Source: Candidatus Villigracilis saccharophilus (lineage in GTDB: Bacteria; Chloroflexota; Anaerolineae; Anaerolineales; Villigracilaceae). From it: a stretch of DNA of 64,000 bases. The position numbers were made by a program, and so were the translations under genes. Numbering within the stretch: position 1 is the first letter of the stretch; the number at the start of each line of letters is the position of its first letter. The notes under the pieces are model-generated. The model saw nothing but the letters and a program-made list of their open reading frames with translations, was not told where the DNA came from and ran no database searches. Location of the stretch: the NCBI GenBank assembly GCA_016709305.1, contig JADJNA010000053.1, forward strand, positions 1 through 64,000, written 5' to 3'. Below, piece after piece: positions 18,997 through 28,292 of the stretch.

Positions 18997-20296
18997 CTAG
19001 GATCGGCCAATGGCGCGATAGTTAAAACCCATTTCGCGCATCAACCTGGGATCGTAAATATTGCGTCCATCATAAATGACCGGGGATTTGAGCAGTTCCT
19101 TCACTTTTTCAAGGTCGAGCTGCTTGAACTCGTTCCATTCTGTCACGACCATTAACGCATCGCAATCCTTCGCCATCTTGTAAGGCTCGTCGAACATTTC
19201 CACAGCAGGCAGGATCGGACGGGCAACTTCCATTGACACCGGGTCGTAAGCGCGGACTTTCGCGCCCGCTTTGGTCAACGCTTCAGCGATATCAATGGCC
19301 GGCGCGTCACGCATATCGTCCGTGTTCGGCTTGAACGCCAACCCCAGCAGACCGATGGTCTTGCCTTTCAAATCTCCGCCGACCATTTTTTCAACGTGCT
19401 CGACCGCAGCCTTGCGGCGGTCATAGTTAACTTCCATGACATCATTCAAAATGCGCGGGTTGAGTCCATTTTCCTTTGCCATGAAAGCCAGCGCTTCCAC
19501 ATCCTTCGGGAAGCACGACCCGCCCCAGCCGAGACCGGCATCCAAAAAGTGACGGCCGATGCGCGCGTCGTAGCCCATGCCGGCGGCAACTTCCTTCACA
19601 TCCGCGCCGACCAGTTCGCACAGGTCAGCCAGTTCGTTCATAAAGGAAATTTTTGTGGCGAGGAACGCGTTGCTGGCATACTTGATCATCTCGGCGGTAC
19701 GCAGGTCCGTGATGACGATCGGAGCCCGCAGCGGCAGGTGCAAATGCGCCACCTTATTGGCGGCATCCTTATCCAACGAACCGATCACAGTGCGGTGCGG
19801 GTTGGTGGAAGTCACCGATTGCAGAACCTTCACGCAGGAATTCAGGACAGGATACGACCGAGAAGCCGATCGGCTTGGGCTAGGCGCCCTTCACAATGTC
19901 GGCCACCCAGTCACCGGTCCCGATCGGAACCGTGGATTTGTTGATGATGATCAGCGGAGCATTCATATTCTCGGCAATCGACTTGGCGGCGGCGGCCACA
20001 TACTGTAAGTCCGCCGCGCCTTTTGCATCTGAGGGAGTCCCGACGGCGATGAAGGCATACTCAGCATCCTTCAACGCTTCTTTATAGGAAGTCGTGAACG
20101 TGATGCGCCCGCTGTTGACATTGCGTTTTACAAGTTCGTCGAGACCGGGTTCGTAAATGGGCATGATGCCTTTTTTAAGGTTTTCAACGCGCTGCTCATT
20201 GACATCCAATGCTGTGACGCGGTTGCCAAGATCGGCAAAACATGCCGCTGTTACAAGACCGACGTATCCCACGCCGACGACGCAAATTTGTTTCAT
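18997..20296 (-). CDS. ugd: UDP-glucose/GDP-mannose dehydrogenase family protein (frameshifted)
   Basis: Two frames together give one protein of about 430 residues that oxidises UDP-glucose to UDP-glucuronate with NAD. The N-terminal NAD fold begins '[17 protein letters not shown]' and includes 'FIAVGTPSD'. The C-terminal part has the catalytic cysteine in '[14 protein letters not shown]' and '[25 protein letters not shown]'. The frame breaks near 19880 ('DIVKGA' then '[21 protein letters not shown]') and again near 19825 before 'NPHRTVIGS'. Product would supply uronic acid for surface polysaccharide; a glycosyltransferase lies 1 kb away on the other strand. Confidence 0.93.
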
Positions 20297-20360
20297 AAAT
20301 TTTCCTCTTTGTTTATTATTTTTTATTGACTTGTTTTTAAGTCCAGAGTTGTGAAATATA

Positions 20361-20744
20361 TCACATCACTTTCCCTTTATTCACCCACAGATTTACCGTC
20401 TCCACCAGGTCAAGCAAGTCCATGGGTTTGGTGACGTACTCATCGCAGCCCACATTCAGCGCGCGCATGCGGTCACCTGGCATGGCGTACGCGGTTACCG
20501 CGATCACAGGAATATTGGAAATGTGTTCATCTTTTTTGATCAGGCTGGTCGCTGTCCATCCATCCATGATCGGCATGGATAGATCCATAATAATAAGGTC
20601 CGGAACTTGCTTTTGAGCGGCGCTGACCCCGTCCAGCCCGTTCACAGCCAAAAACGTTTCATATCCGTTTCTCTCGAGAACGAAACGCATTAATTCATAA
20701 GAATCCATATTATCTTCAACGACAAGGACACGTTTTTTGCTCAT
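20361..20744 (-). CDS. Stand-alone CheY-like receiver protein
   Basis: A 127-residue single receiver domain: acidic pair in '[10 protein letters not shown]', phosphoacceptor Asp in '[14 protein letters not shown]', the Thr in '[12 protein letters not shown]', and Lys in 'EYVTKPMDL'. There is no output domain, as in CheY or DivK-like proteins that act by protein-protein contacts. The partner kinase is not next to it. The upstream side runs into the low-quality G-rich block, so its promoter cannot be read. Confidence 0.9.
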   Translation of the reverse strand: MSKKRVLVVEDNMDSYELMRFVLERNGYETFLAVNGLDGVSAAQKQVPDLIIMDLSMPIMDGWTATSLIKKDEHISNIPVIAVTAYAMPGDRMRALNVGCDEYVTKPMDLLDLVETVNLWVNKGKVM

Positions 20745-20808
20745 TACGCAACTATACTACGCCTCACGAATACGGACAATATGTATATAATCACTGGCGG
20801 GCCGCGCC

Positions 20809-21294
20809 CCGGTCGTTGGGGGGGGGGGGGGCGCTTGCGGCGCCCGCCGCTCGCCCCCCCCCCGCCCCCCCCCGGCCGGGGGGGGGGCTGCCCGCCCCGC
20901 CCCCTGCTTGGGGGGGCTTGGGGGTCTTCCCCCGGGGGTCCCCCGGGGCCCGTGGCCTCTCGGGGGCTTTTTCCCCGGCTGGGGGGCCGCGGGGGCCGGG
21001 GGGGCGCCTTTCTCTGCCCCCGTGTTTCGCCCCCCCCCGTTGGGTCGGGGGGGGGGCGGGGGGGGGGGGCGGGGGGGCCCGGGGGCCGGGGGGTTCTTTT
21101 GGCGTTTTTTCGCGGGCGCCCGGGCCCCGCGGGGGGGGGCCCCCGGAGGGTTCGGGAGGGGAGGGGGGGGGGGGGGGGGGTCCCGCCGGGGGGTGGTTCC
21201 GGCCGGGGGGGGGTGGCCTTGCGGGGGGGGGCCCCGCCTTGTGGGGGGGGGGGGGGTTGGGTGTGGGGCGGGGTGTTTTTGGCGGGTTTTTTTT
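20809..21294. other. A-depleted G/C homopolymer block, probable sequencing artefact
   Basis: About 486 bases hold only three A residues by eye, with G runs up to about 20 and C runs up to about 10. Composition on both sides returns abruptly to normal. Long open frames here exist only because A-containing stop codons are lacking. It probably replaces the true intergenic sequence upstream of the glycosyltransferase. The most likely cause is dark-cycle poly-G calling in two-colour sequencing or another base-calling collapse. Confidence 0.8.
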
Positions 21295-21314
21295 ATTTTG
21301 GAAGGCCCGTCTCG

Positions 21315-22463
21315 ATGAAACTTCTCTTTGTGGCTGATGGCCGTTCACCGATCGCGCAAAACTGGATCCGTTATTTTGTAGAACGCGGCGACGAGGTTTA
21401 TCTTGCGTCCACATTTGTCTGTGATGTGGACTTCCCGATTAATCGGCTGGAATCTACTCCCGTGGCTTTTAGCTCTGTTAAAAAACAGAGCACCAAACCT
21501 GGCAGCGCTTCAGGGCGGACCTCAGGCCTGGTCACCGCCATCAGACAGTGGCTTGGCCCGTTGACCATTCCCCGCTCCGCGCGAAAACTCCGTGCCTTTA
21601 TTCAAGAAGTTAAACCAGACCTAGTCCACGCGCTGAGAGTGCCTTATGAAGGCATGCTCGCCGCGGAAGCGTGCACAGGCGTGCCGTTGATCGTATCCAT
21701 CTGGGGCAACGACTTTACCCTGCACGCGCCGTCCACACCGCTGATGAAGTACTACACCCGACAGACAATTTCGAAAACAACTGCGCTCCATGCCGATTGT
21801 GAACGGGATATCCGTCTTGCGCGTGAATGGGGTCTCAGCGCAGAAAAACCCACTTTGGTCACCCCCGGCAACGGCGGGATCAGAAGCGATGTTTTTTATC
21901 CGCCACAAAATCCAGTGATGGATCCGATCATCATTAATCCGCGCGGATTCCGGGCCTATGTCAATAATGAGGCCTATTTCAAAGCCATTCCGCTGGTGCT
22001 TGAAAGGCGCAGCGACGCGAAATTTATTTTTTCCTCGATGGAGGGAAAGGCGCAGGCTTTGCAATGGATGCAGGAATTAAAGATCGAACATGCGGTGCAA
22101 TTGAACCCGCAGCTTTCACACCTTCAAATGGCAGAGACGTTTCGCGGCGCGCAAATTGTTGTTTCGCCAGCCATTCACGATGGCACACCCAACTCGTTGC
22201 TGGAGGGAATCGCCTGCGGATGTTTCCCGATCGCGGGCGATCTCGAATCCATCCGTGAGTGGATCACGCATGGGCAGAACGGCCTGCTGGTGAACCCCAA
22301 TGATCCGCAATCCATCGCGGACGGCATCCTGCTAGCCATCCAAAGAGAAGACCTGCGACTGGAAGCCGCAGGCCTGAATGCAAATATGATCTCCGCGCGC
22401 GCGGAATATGGAATGAATATGAAGAAGATAGGGGAGTTTTATAAAACCGTAATTGGTGATTAG
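21315..22463 (+). CDS. Glycosyltransferase family 4-type protein
   Basis: A 382-residue GT-B fold glycosyltransferase. ATG 21315 is the true start, 'MKLLFVADGRSPIAQNWIRYFVERGDEVYL', since everything upstream in frame lies in the G-rich artefact block. The C-terminal donor domain has 'VVSPAIHDGTPNSLLEGIACGCFPIAGDL', the E-x7-E-like signature of GT4 enzymes. Donor and acceptor are unknown; surface polysaccharide synthesis is likely given ugd nearby. Confidence 0.88.
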   Translation: MKLLFVADGRSPIAQNWIRYFVERGDEVYLASTFVCDVDFPINRLESTPVAFSSVKKQSTKPGSASGRTSGLVTAIRQWLGPLTIPRSARKLRAFIQEVKPDLVHALRVPYEGMLAAEACTGVPLIVSIWGNDFTLHAPSTPLMKYYTRQTISKTTALHADCERDIRLAREWGLSAEKPTLVTPGNGGIRSDVFYPPQNPVMDPIIINPRGFRAYVNNEAYFKAIPLVLERRSDAKFIFSSMEGKAQALQWMQELKIEHAVQLNPQLSHLQMAETFRGAQIVVSPAIHDGTPNSLLEGIACGCFPIAGDLESIREWITHGQNGLLVNPNDPQSIADGILLAIQREDLRLEAAGLNANMISARAEYGMNMKKIGEFYKTVIGD

Positions 22464-22488
22464 GAATTGGTAAATTACCAATTCCTTG

Positions 22489-22707
22489 TTAGAACTCCCT
22501 CGGCGCTCGTAAAGTTTCGAGCCGTCCGCGCAGTTCGATCTTGCGCGAATCTGCAGCGTGCTGAACATCGTGCATAAAGCCCTGTCCGCGCTCACGCAGT
22601 TCGCCGCGCAGCCTCTCGCCTGATTCAGGTGCTAAAAGCAACGCTACCGTGGACCCCACCAGCGCGCCAACAAATATCCCAATTAGAAAACCAAACATTC
22701 TTCGCAT
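22489..22707 (-). CDS. YtxH-family small membrane protein
   Basis: A 72-residue protein with one N-terminal helix 'FGFLIGIFVGALVGSTVALLLAPESGERLR'. The 'LLAPESGERLR' motif after the helix is typical of YtxH/gas-vesicle-like proteins. ATG 22707 is chosen since 'CGGAGAA' stands at the right spacing. The rest is a charged, helical tail. The family is linked to stress responses, without a known biochemical role. Confidence 0.85.
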   Translation of the reverse strand: MRRMFGFLIGIFVGALVGSTVALLLAPESGERLRGELRERGQGFMHDVQHAADSRKIELRGRLETLRAPREF

Positions 22708-22964
22708 GTGAATTTCTCCGTTTCTATATGTCATTGAGATGACATGTGATGTTGAATAAAAATATTATACTGCTTATTAACCAGACTTCGAAAGTCCTGT
22801 GTAAATCGTAAGAAACGCCATCCCCTCACTGTCAAATACATGCACCACAATAGCCAAAACCATCATTTTGTGGAATAATGTCCACACCGCACGTATCCTT
22901 GGGAACGTGACGAATTAAAACAAATCAAAACGTAATTCGGACTCTACCTATATCGGAGGGTACC

Positions 22965-24779
22965 ATGTCAACCACAACAATTTCCCCCGCCACATCACAA
23001 CACGCTTCGCGTAAAAAGGTGACCACGCTCACGTTCCGTCAGAAGAAGGAACGAGGCGAACCGATCACCATGCTGACCGCCTATGACTATCCCACTGCAA
23101 TGGCGATGGACAAGGCTGGCATTGATTCCATCCTCGTCGGCGATTCGCTCGGGATGGTCGTGCTCGGCTATGACAACACACTGCCTGTCACCATGGAAGA
23201 TATGCTGCATCACGCACGCGCGGTCTCACGCGGAGCGAAGTCCGCGCTGCTGGTAGGCGATATGCCTTTTATGTCGTATCAAGTTTCCATTGAAGAGGCT
23301 GTCCGCAATGCGGGGAGATTTTTACAGCAGGCCGGCATGGACGCTGTCAAACTTGAAGGCGGACGGGAACGCGCAGACGCGGTCCGCGCGATCGTGGGAG
23401 CGGGCATTCCCGTGATGGGGCATCTCGGACTCACGCCGCAGTCCGTCCATCAACTTGGCGGATTCCGCGCGCAGGGAAAAACCGCATCCGCGGCAAAACG
23501 TCTACTCGAAGATGCGCACATTCTTGAAGATGCAGGCGTATTCAGCCTCGTGCTGGAAGCTGTCCCTGCGCGGTTGGCTGAAACCATCTCCAAACAAATT
23601 TCAATTCCCACCATTGGCATTGGCGCGGGCGCGGGCTGTGACGGTCAGGTGCTTGTCACGCACGACCTGCTCGGCCTGTTTGAGCGCTTCACACCGAAGT
23701 TCGTCAAGCAGTATGCAAATTTCCACGCCGAGATGAACAGGGCTTTCACTGAATACCTCGATGATGTGGAAACAAAACGCTTTCCCGCCGTTGAGCACAC
23801 GGTTGAGATGAGCGATGAAGAGTGGAGTGAGTTTGAAAGTTTAAAACGTCCAAATGTTGGAAAGTTAGTCATGAATAATCGTATCTTACTTGTTGGCACA
23901 GGCGCATTGGCAACGTTATTTGCGGCGCGATTGAGCGAAGCGGGGCATTCCGTGTCCATGCTTGGGACGTGGAAACGCGGGCTGGATGCCCTGCAAAAAA
24001 ACGGCGCGCGCCTTGTGGATGCAAATGGAAACGAACGCGCGTTCAAAGTCCATGCGACGGATGATCCGTGTGAAGTGAGCGGCGCGAAATTCGCGCTGGT
24101 GCTGGTCAAGTCCTGGCAGACGGAACGCGCGGCCGGTCAACTTAAAGAATCACTGGCAGGCGATGGGCTTGCGCTGACCCTGCAAAACGGACTCGGCAAC
24201 CGCGAGACGCTCGCGCGCGACCTCGGGGTTGAGCGGGTTGCATTGGGCATTACCACCACCGGCGCGACTCTGCTCGGGCCGGGTTTGGTACGGGCAGGCG
24301 GGGATGGAGTCATCTCCATTGAACGGAATCGGGCACTCGGTCCGCTTGAAGCGGCTCTGCGGTCATCCAACTTTAATCTGCACATCGTCAAGGATGCGAA
24401 ATCGCTGATGTGGGGCAAACTCGTCATCAACGCCGCCATCAACCCATTGACGGCCTTACTGCGAATCTCGAATGGCGAATTGTTATCCCATCCAAATGCC
24501 CGTAAAGTGATGGCGGCATTGGCGCGCGAAACCGCGCAAGTGGCAGAGGCTGAAAAAGTGAACCTGCCTTTCAGCAATCCCGTCAGCGCGGCGGAGGATG
24601 TGGCGCGGCAAACCGCCACAAATCATTCATCCATGTTTCAGGATGTGCGGCGCGGCGCTCCAACCGAAATTGACGCCATCTGCGGCGCGGTCACAAGACG
24701 CGCCGAGAAGCACGGCATCCAGGCTCCCTACAACCGCGCGTGCTGGCAATTGGTGCGAGCCAGTGTCAGCCATGGATAA
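22965..24779 (+). CDS. panB-panE: Fused ketopantoate hydroxymethyltransferase / ketopantoate reductase
   Basis: One open frame of 604 residues joins two successive enzymes of pantothenate synthesis. Residues about 20-300 are PanB ('TMLTAYDYPTAMAMDKAGIDSILVGDS', 'VKLEGG', 'VMGHLGLTPQSVHQLGGF', 'IGIGAGAGCDGQVLV'). Residues 303-604 are PanE, starting at an internal Met (ATG 23871): Rossmann motif 'LLVGTGALATLFAARL', 'LQNGLGNRE', and the catalytic region 'WGKLVINAAINPLTALL'. The product chain is alpha-ketoisovalerate to ketopantoate to pantoate. A GGAGG lies before ATG 22965. A TAG stop lies just one base out of frame at the junction, so a lost base could have created the fusion; see findings. 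Confidence 0.9.
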   Translation: MSTTTISPATSQHASRKKVTTLTFRQKKERGEPITMLTAYDYPTAMAMDKAGIDSILVGDSLGMVVLGYDNTLPVTMEDMLHHARAVSRGAKSALLVGDMPFMSYQVSIEEAVRNAGRFLQQAGMDAVKLEGGRERADAVRAIVGAGIPVMGHLGLTPQSVHQLGGFRAQGKTASAAKRLLEDAHILEDAGVFSLVLEAVPARLAETISKQISIPTIGIGAGAGCDGQVLVTHDLLGLFERFTPKFVKQYANFHAEMNRAFTEYLDDVETKRFPAVEHTVEMSDEEWSEFESLKRPNVGKLVMNNRILLVGTGALATLFAARLSEAGHSVSMLGTWKRGLDALQKNGARLVDANGNERAFKVHATDDPCEVSGAKFALVLVKSWQTERAAGQLKESLAGDGLALTLQNGLGNRETLARDLGVERVALGITTTGATLLGPGLVRAGGDGVISIERNRALGPLEAALRSSNFNLHIVKDAKSLMWGKLVINAAINPLTALLRISNGELLSHPNARKVMAALARETAQVAEAEKVNLPFSNPVSAAEDVARQTATNHSSMFQDVRRGAPTEIDAICGAVTRRAEKHGIQAPYNRACWQLVRASVSHG

Positions 24780-24878
24780 AGCGTGACATTCTTCAGTCAT
24801 GATTGTGCCCCTGGGTATATCCGCAAATTTCCGCGCATGGTAAGATAAATAAAAATTTTCATGTTCGGAGGTATTTCC

Positions 24879-25781
24879 ATGCGCAAGTGGTTTTCAATAT
24901 TGGTATTGGCAATATTTTTGGTATTTCCTTCATTAGCATTCGCACAGACAAAAATAACTTTGGCAAGCATGAACGTGCAGTTATGGCCCGAGTACGATCA
25001 GCCCAGCATGCTGGTGATCACAGATTTTACGGCGGCGGCGAATACGAAGTTCCCGGTTGATGTTAATTTCCGCATTCCGCTGGACGCCAACCTGATCGCC
25101 GTGGCGGCCTATGCCGAGGACGGAAATCTGATAAATGCTGTTTTCGAGGGGCCAACCGCGAGCGGCGAGTGGCAGGTCTTTACTGTTACATTGGAAGCAG
25201 CGACCGCGCGTTTTGAGTATTACCAGCCGATCACATTCAGCGGAAACCAGCGCGTGTTCTCCTATCTCTGGGACGGCGATTACGCGGTGGATGCATTCGA
25301 TATGCGCGTGCTCGAACCAGCAGACACGACCTCGCTGACCACTGTTCCAAAACTCAATTCGATCTCACAAGAGAATGGACTAAAATATTTCAAGGGCGAG
25401 TCGGTCAAGCTGGCGGCGGGTGAACAGTTCACGCTCAACCTGCAATATAACAAGACGACCGATACGTTGATCGCGTCCTCGCAGGCAGTCCAGCCGTCCG
25501 CGCCCGTGGATGAGAATACGCCCGGACGCGTTTCCTTAAATAATTACCTGCCCTACGTTATCGGCGGTGTGGGTGTTCTTTTGATCGCGGGCGGATTTGT
25601 ATATTACTTAAGATCAGGCCGCAGCACATCCAAAAAATCACGACGCAGAGCGCACTCAACAAATACAGAGAGCGAGGAAGAGGATGAAGAATTATATTGT
25701 CCCCAGTGCGGAACGCGCGCAAAACCCAATGATCGTTTCTGCCGTGTGTGCGGCGGCAGGATAAGGCGCGCGGAAGGATAA
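24879..25781 (+). CDS. Secreted/membrane-anchored protein with C-terminal zinc ribbon
   Basis: About 300 residues. ATG 24879 is preferred to 24861 since GGAGGT precedes it. A signal peptide ends at 'SLAFAQ'. The extracellular part (30-225) is beta-rich and resembles proteins that carry carbohydrate-binding-like sandwiches, but I do not assign a family. A single membrane helix ('YVIGGVGVLLIAGGFVYYL') is followed by a basic stretch, an acidic stretch, and a zinc ribbon 'CPQCG...FCRVCGG' in the cytoplasm. The topology suggests a type I membrane protein with an outside sensory domain and an inside zinc ribbon. A strong terminator follows. Confidence 0.75.
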   Translation: MRKWFSILVLAIFLVFPSLAFAQTKITLASMNVQLWPEYDQPSMLVITDFTAAANTKFPVDVNFRIPLDANLIAVAAYAEDGNLINAVFEGPTASGEWQVFTVTLEAATARFEYYQPITFSGNQRVFSYLWDGDYAVDAFDMRVLEPADTTSLTTVPKLNSISQENGLKYFKGESVKLAAGEQFTLNLQYNKTTDTLIASSQAVQPSAPVDENTPGRVSLNNYLPYVIGGVGVLLIAGGFVYYLRSGRSTSKKSRRRAHSTNTESEEEDEELYCPQCGTRAKPNDRFCRVCGGRIRRAEG

Positions 25782-25802
25782 AACCTGCAATTCACAATTG
25801 AT

Positions 25803-25847
25803 AAAAGAGAGCCGCTAAAGCGTTACGCTTTAGCGGCTCTCTTTTTT
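25803..25847. terminator. Bidirectional terminator
   Basis: Long perfect hairpin with arms AGAGAGCCGCTAAAGCG and CGCTTTAGCGGCTCTCT and flanking A- and T-runs, between convergent genes; it closes the minus-strand cytochrome operon. Confidence 0.92.
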
Positions 25848-25866
25848 TATTTACTTCTGTCTGGTA

Positions 25867-26589
25867 CTATTTGTCGTCGGGCTTGGAAGCGGGCTGCCCG
25901 GTGACCCGTTCGTACTCTTTCGCATGGAACTTGCGCATTTCATCTTCGGTCAAGCGCCCGGTAAAGATGCTCAGATTCAAGCGTTCAATATGAACATGAT
26001 AGAAATGCCAGATCAGGATAAAGATCCCGGCGACGACGGCTTCGGTGCTGTGCGCCATCTTGGAAGCCGGAACAACTCCGCCCGGCAGGAATTGCGTGAA
26101 CTGCACCGGGAACCAGATGATAAATCCACTGATCCCCATGAGCGCCAGCCCAAAGAACAGGAACCAGTAGGTCACTTTTTGTTCAAAATTATATTTACCA
26201 AAGGCGGGCTTATCCTTGCGCAGGAAGAGCAGATATTGCAGCATGTGCCAGGCATCATGGATATCCTGCATGTTGGGGAACATATCCGCGGACATCTTAC
26301 GGCGCGCCATCAAATAGATCGCGCGGCCGATATGATAGATCGCTTCGAGGGTAAGCACGATCGCGGCAATGTGGTGGATCTGGCGGATCAAGTCCAATCG
26401 CTCCGGCGTGGATAACAGATCCTGACTCCACGACATATCGCGGTATTTTTGCGGAAGCCCGGTCAGCAGCAATACAGTCACGCTCAAGAAGAGGAGCGCA
26501 TGCTCCCAGCGCTGCCCAAGGTTGAAGCGGGCAAAAAATCTTTCCTGCTGTGCAACAGGTGTACGTTTAATGGTTTTCTTCGCACTCAT
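25867..26589 (-). CDS. Di-heme cytochrome b subunit (FdnI/HydC-like)
   Basis: About 240 residues with four transmembrane helices that carry candidate heme-b histidines: 'GQRWEHALLFLSV' in helix 1, 'IHHIAAIVLTLEAIYHIGRAIY' in helix 2, and 'AHSTEAVVAGIFILIWHFYHVHIERL' in helix 4. It resembles formate dehydrogenase/hydrogenase gamma subunits, which exchange electrons with menaquinone. The start at 26589 overlaps the stop of the nonaheme cytochrome gene as ATGA and has AAGGAG upstream. The neighbouring cytochrome is its probable redox partner on the outer face of the membrane. Confidence 0.87.
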   Translation of the reverse strand: MSAKKTIKRTPVAQQERFFARFNLGQRWEHALLFLSVTVLLLTGLPQKYRDMSWSQDLLSTPERLDLIRQIHHIAAIVLTLEAIYHIGRAIYLMARRKMSADMFPNMQDIHDAWHMLQYLLFLRKDKPAFGKYNFEQKVTYWFLFFGLALMGISGFIIWFPVQFTQFLPGGVVPASKMAHSTEAVVAGIFILIWHFYHVHIERLNLSIFTGRLTEDEMRKFHAKEYERVTGQPASKPDDK

Positions 26590-27695
26590 GAAAGGGTACT
26601 CCTTACGCGGTCCACAATGGAGTGAATGATCTGAAGCAGGACGTAAATGATGCACGCCCACAAAATGAACGGGGTAAAGGATGTGTAGAATTTATCCACA
26701 TAGAACAGGATGGGAGTGCGCTCAAGACTGACTTCGTTATGTCCAGTCCACGCATCCACCCAGTTTGGACCGGCAGTCGGGTGACATTTTTGGCAGGCAG
26801 TCAGCAGGTTGGCAGGATTGACCTTGGAAGCCGGGTCGCTTGTCTTGCGCATATCATGAACACCGTGACAGTCGGTACAAACTGCGCTATCGTGCCAGAC
26901 CGTGCCCCAGCGCGCTTTATATACGGAAATATCAACTCCGTGCCAGGAGCGTTTATAAATGCTGTACACATCTGATGAGAGGCCATACTTATCCATCAGT
27001 GCCTTGTCCGCGTGACAGCGCGCGCATAGTTCCGGGCTTTCCACGCGGAATTGATCGGTGCGTGCGTCTTGAATATTGTGCACGCCGTGACAGTCGGTAC
27101 AAACTGGCACATCGGGATTGTCTTCCGATAACAGCGCTTCGCCATGAACGCTTTGTTTGTAAATATCAACAATTTCGCCGTGACATTTGCTGCAAGTTTC
27201 AGAAACCAAAGAGCGCGGCTCGTCAGGCTTTTGCGTATCGTGATGCCCATGACAGTCGGTGCAGACCGGGGCATTCTCATTCCCAGCCAGAGCGGACTGC
27301 GCGTGCATGCTATCCTGTGCCTTTGCGTAATTGGCGGAGTGGCATTTCTCACAAGTCTGATAGTAATTGAGCGAGAGTTCCCGTTTGGTCGCGTATTTCT
27401 GTTCAGGATGTGGATATGTGGAAATATTATTATGGCAGGCTTCACATTCAATGCCCTTGCTGCTGTGCACGGAATGGTCGAGTTGATCCTGCGAAACATA
27501 CAGGGAAAGTTTCTCTCCGCTGGGGAGGGTCATGCTTAAGGATGAGTTACCATGACAGGATAGGCAGTATTTTTCTGTCTCCTGCATCGGGGGTCTGGCG
27601 TTGGCTGGGATTGTCGCAAATAAACTCGCGAACAGGACAACGATGCCTGCAAAGATCAACCACGGCATTTGACGGTAAGGAGTACGCGTTTTCAT
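26586..27695 (-). CDS. Membrane-anchored nonaheme cytochrome c
   Basis: A 369-residue protein with an N-terminal signal or anchor ('WLIFAGIVVLFASLFATIPANA'), nine CXXCH heme sites (CLSCH, CEACH, CEKCH, CTDCH, CSKCH, CTDCH, CARCH, CTDCH, CQKCH) and a C-terminal transmembrane helix ('FTPFILWACIIYVLLQIIHSIV'). Single histidines between the sites probably act as distal ligands. It is 58 bases or fewer from its neighbours and overlaps the cytochrome b gene, implying a b-c pair that passes electrons from quinol to periplasmic-side hemes. A paralogue with the same layout is encoded at 35.4 kb. AAGGAG precedes the start. Confidence 0.92.
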   Translation of the reverse strand: MKTRTPYRQMPWLIFAGIVVLFASLFATIPANARPPMQETEKYCLSCHGNSSLSMTLPSGEKLSLYVSQDQLDHSVHSSKGIECEACHNNISTYPHPEQKYATKRELSLNYYQTCEKCHSANYAKAQDSMHAQSALAGNENAPVCTDCHGHHDTQKPDEPRSLVSETCSKCHGEIVDIYKQSVHGEALLSEDNPDVPVCTDCHGVHNIQDARTDQFRVESPELCARCHADKALMDKYGLSSDVYSIYKRSWHGVDISVYKARWGTVWHDSAVCTDCHGVHDMRKTSDPASKVNPANLLTACQKCHPTAGPNWVDAWTGHNEVSLERTPILFYVDKFYTSFTPFILWACIIYVLLQIIHSIVDRVRSTLS

Positions 27696-27698
27696 TGT

Positions 27699-27978
27699 TT
27701 AAGACTCCTTCTTTTTTGCAGGGGTGGCTTTCTTTTTCACGCCCGCATTTTTATTTTTTATTGGCGCGGGATCTTGCCCGGCGTCTTTATTGGATTCCTC
27801 TTCGCCTGTTTCTTCAAGCATCTTCAATGGGTTCCGCAAGCGGCTCACCGGGATTATCATTTACAAGCTGAAAGCGCCGTAATAGATAAGAGATGCCAAA
27901 CAGAATGCCGAGCGGAATCAGACAACGCAGGACGAACATGACAGCCATGAATAAGGAACTGGTAAAGTTTTCGTTCAT
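27699..27978 (-). CDS. Small single-TM protein with basic tail (frameshifted)
   Basis: Begins at ATG 27978 with GGAGGGG upstream ('MNENFTSSLFMAVMFVLRCLIPLGILFGISYLLRRFQLV'), one helix at about residues 8-32. The first frame stops at 27814. The other frame continues with 'MLEETGEEESNKDAGQDPAPIKNKNAG' and a lysine-rich end 'KKKATPAKKKES', finishing at 27699, four bases before the nonaheme cytochrome start. I read it as one protein of about 93 residues with a single lost or gained base. It looks like a small accessory subunit of the cytochrome complex. Confidence 0.6.
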
Positions 27979-28103
27979 TGTCATCCCCTCCGTGATTGAA
28001 GTATCGAGCTGCTTGGTACATGGATTGTAGACATTGAATCTCCAATAACAGGCGTAGATTAATTAAAGATAAGTATAATACGAAACCCGCAAATTCAGAT
28101 ACT

Positions 28104-28115
28104 TGACATTTGTCA
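28104..28115 (-). promoter_or_regulatory. CRP/FNR-type operator upstream of the nonaheme/cytochrome b unit
   Basis: TGACATTTGTCA, identical to the core of the site at 33984-33995. On the minus strand a possible -10 box TATACT lies at 28077-28072, placing the palindrome centre about 40-45 bases before the predicted transcription start. Confidence 0.55.
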
Positions 28116-28233
28116 TAAATTTAAGAATTACAGAGACGCGCCTTCAAATTTGGAAAGGTGTACGCTTCCTATTCGCGCGAAAAAACTATTTTTTATGTAA
28201 TAACTCATCGGGCGCAAGGAAAACCCTGCCCTT

Positions 28234-28272
28234 AAGAAAAAATATCCCAGACATAAAATGATGTCTGGGATA
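28234..28272 (-). terminator. Terminator after the NrfD-like gene
   Basis: Twelve-base arms TATCCCAGACAT and ATGTCTGGGATA with a 6-base loop; on the minus strand a T-run follows. It separates the NrfD unit from the downstream nonaheme/cytochrome b unit. Confidence 0.85.
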
Positions 28273-28292
28273 AAGTGTTTCATTCCATTTTC

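Noticed and set aside
20791..21414. Long Pro/Gly/Arg-rich open frames on both strands
   Set aside because: They lie in the A-depleted block, where stop codons cannot occur; only the part from 21315 on the plus strand reads as a real glycosyltransferase.
22725..22755. ATGTCA / TGACAT inverted repeat upstream of the YtxH gene as another member of the cytochrome regulon
   Set aside because: The half-sites face the opposite way (TGTCA first, then TGACA) and do not match the operator pattern.
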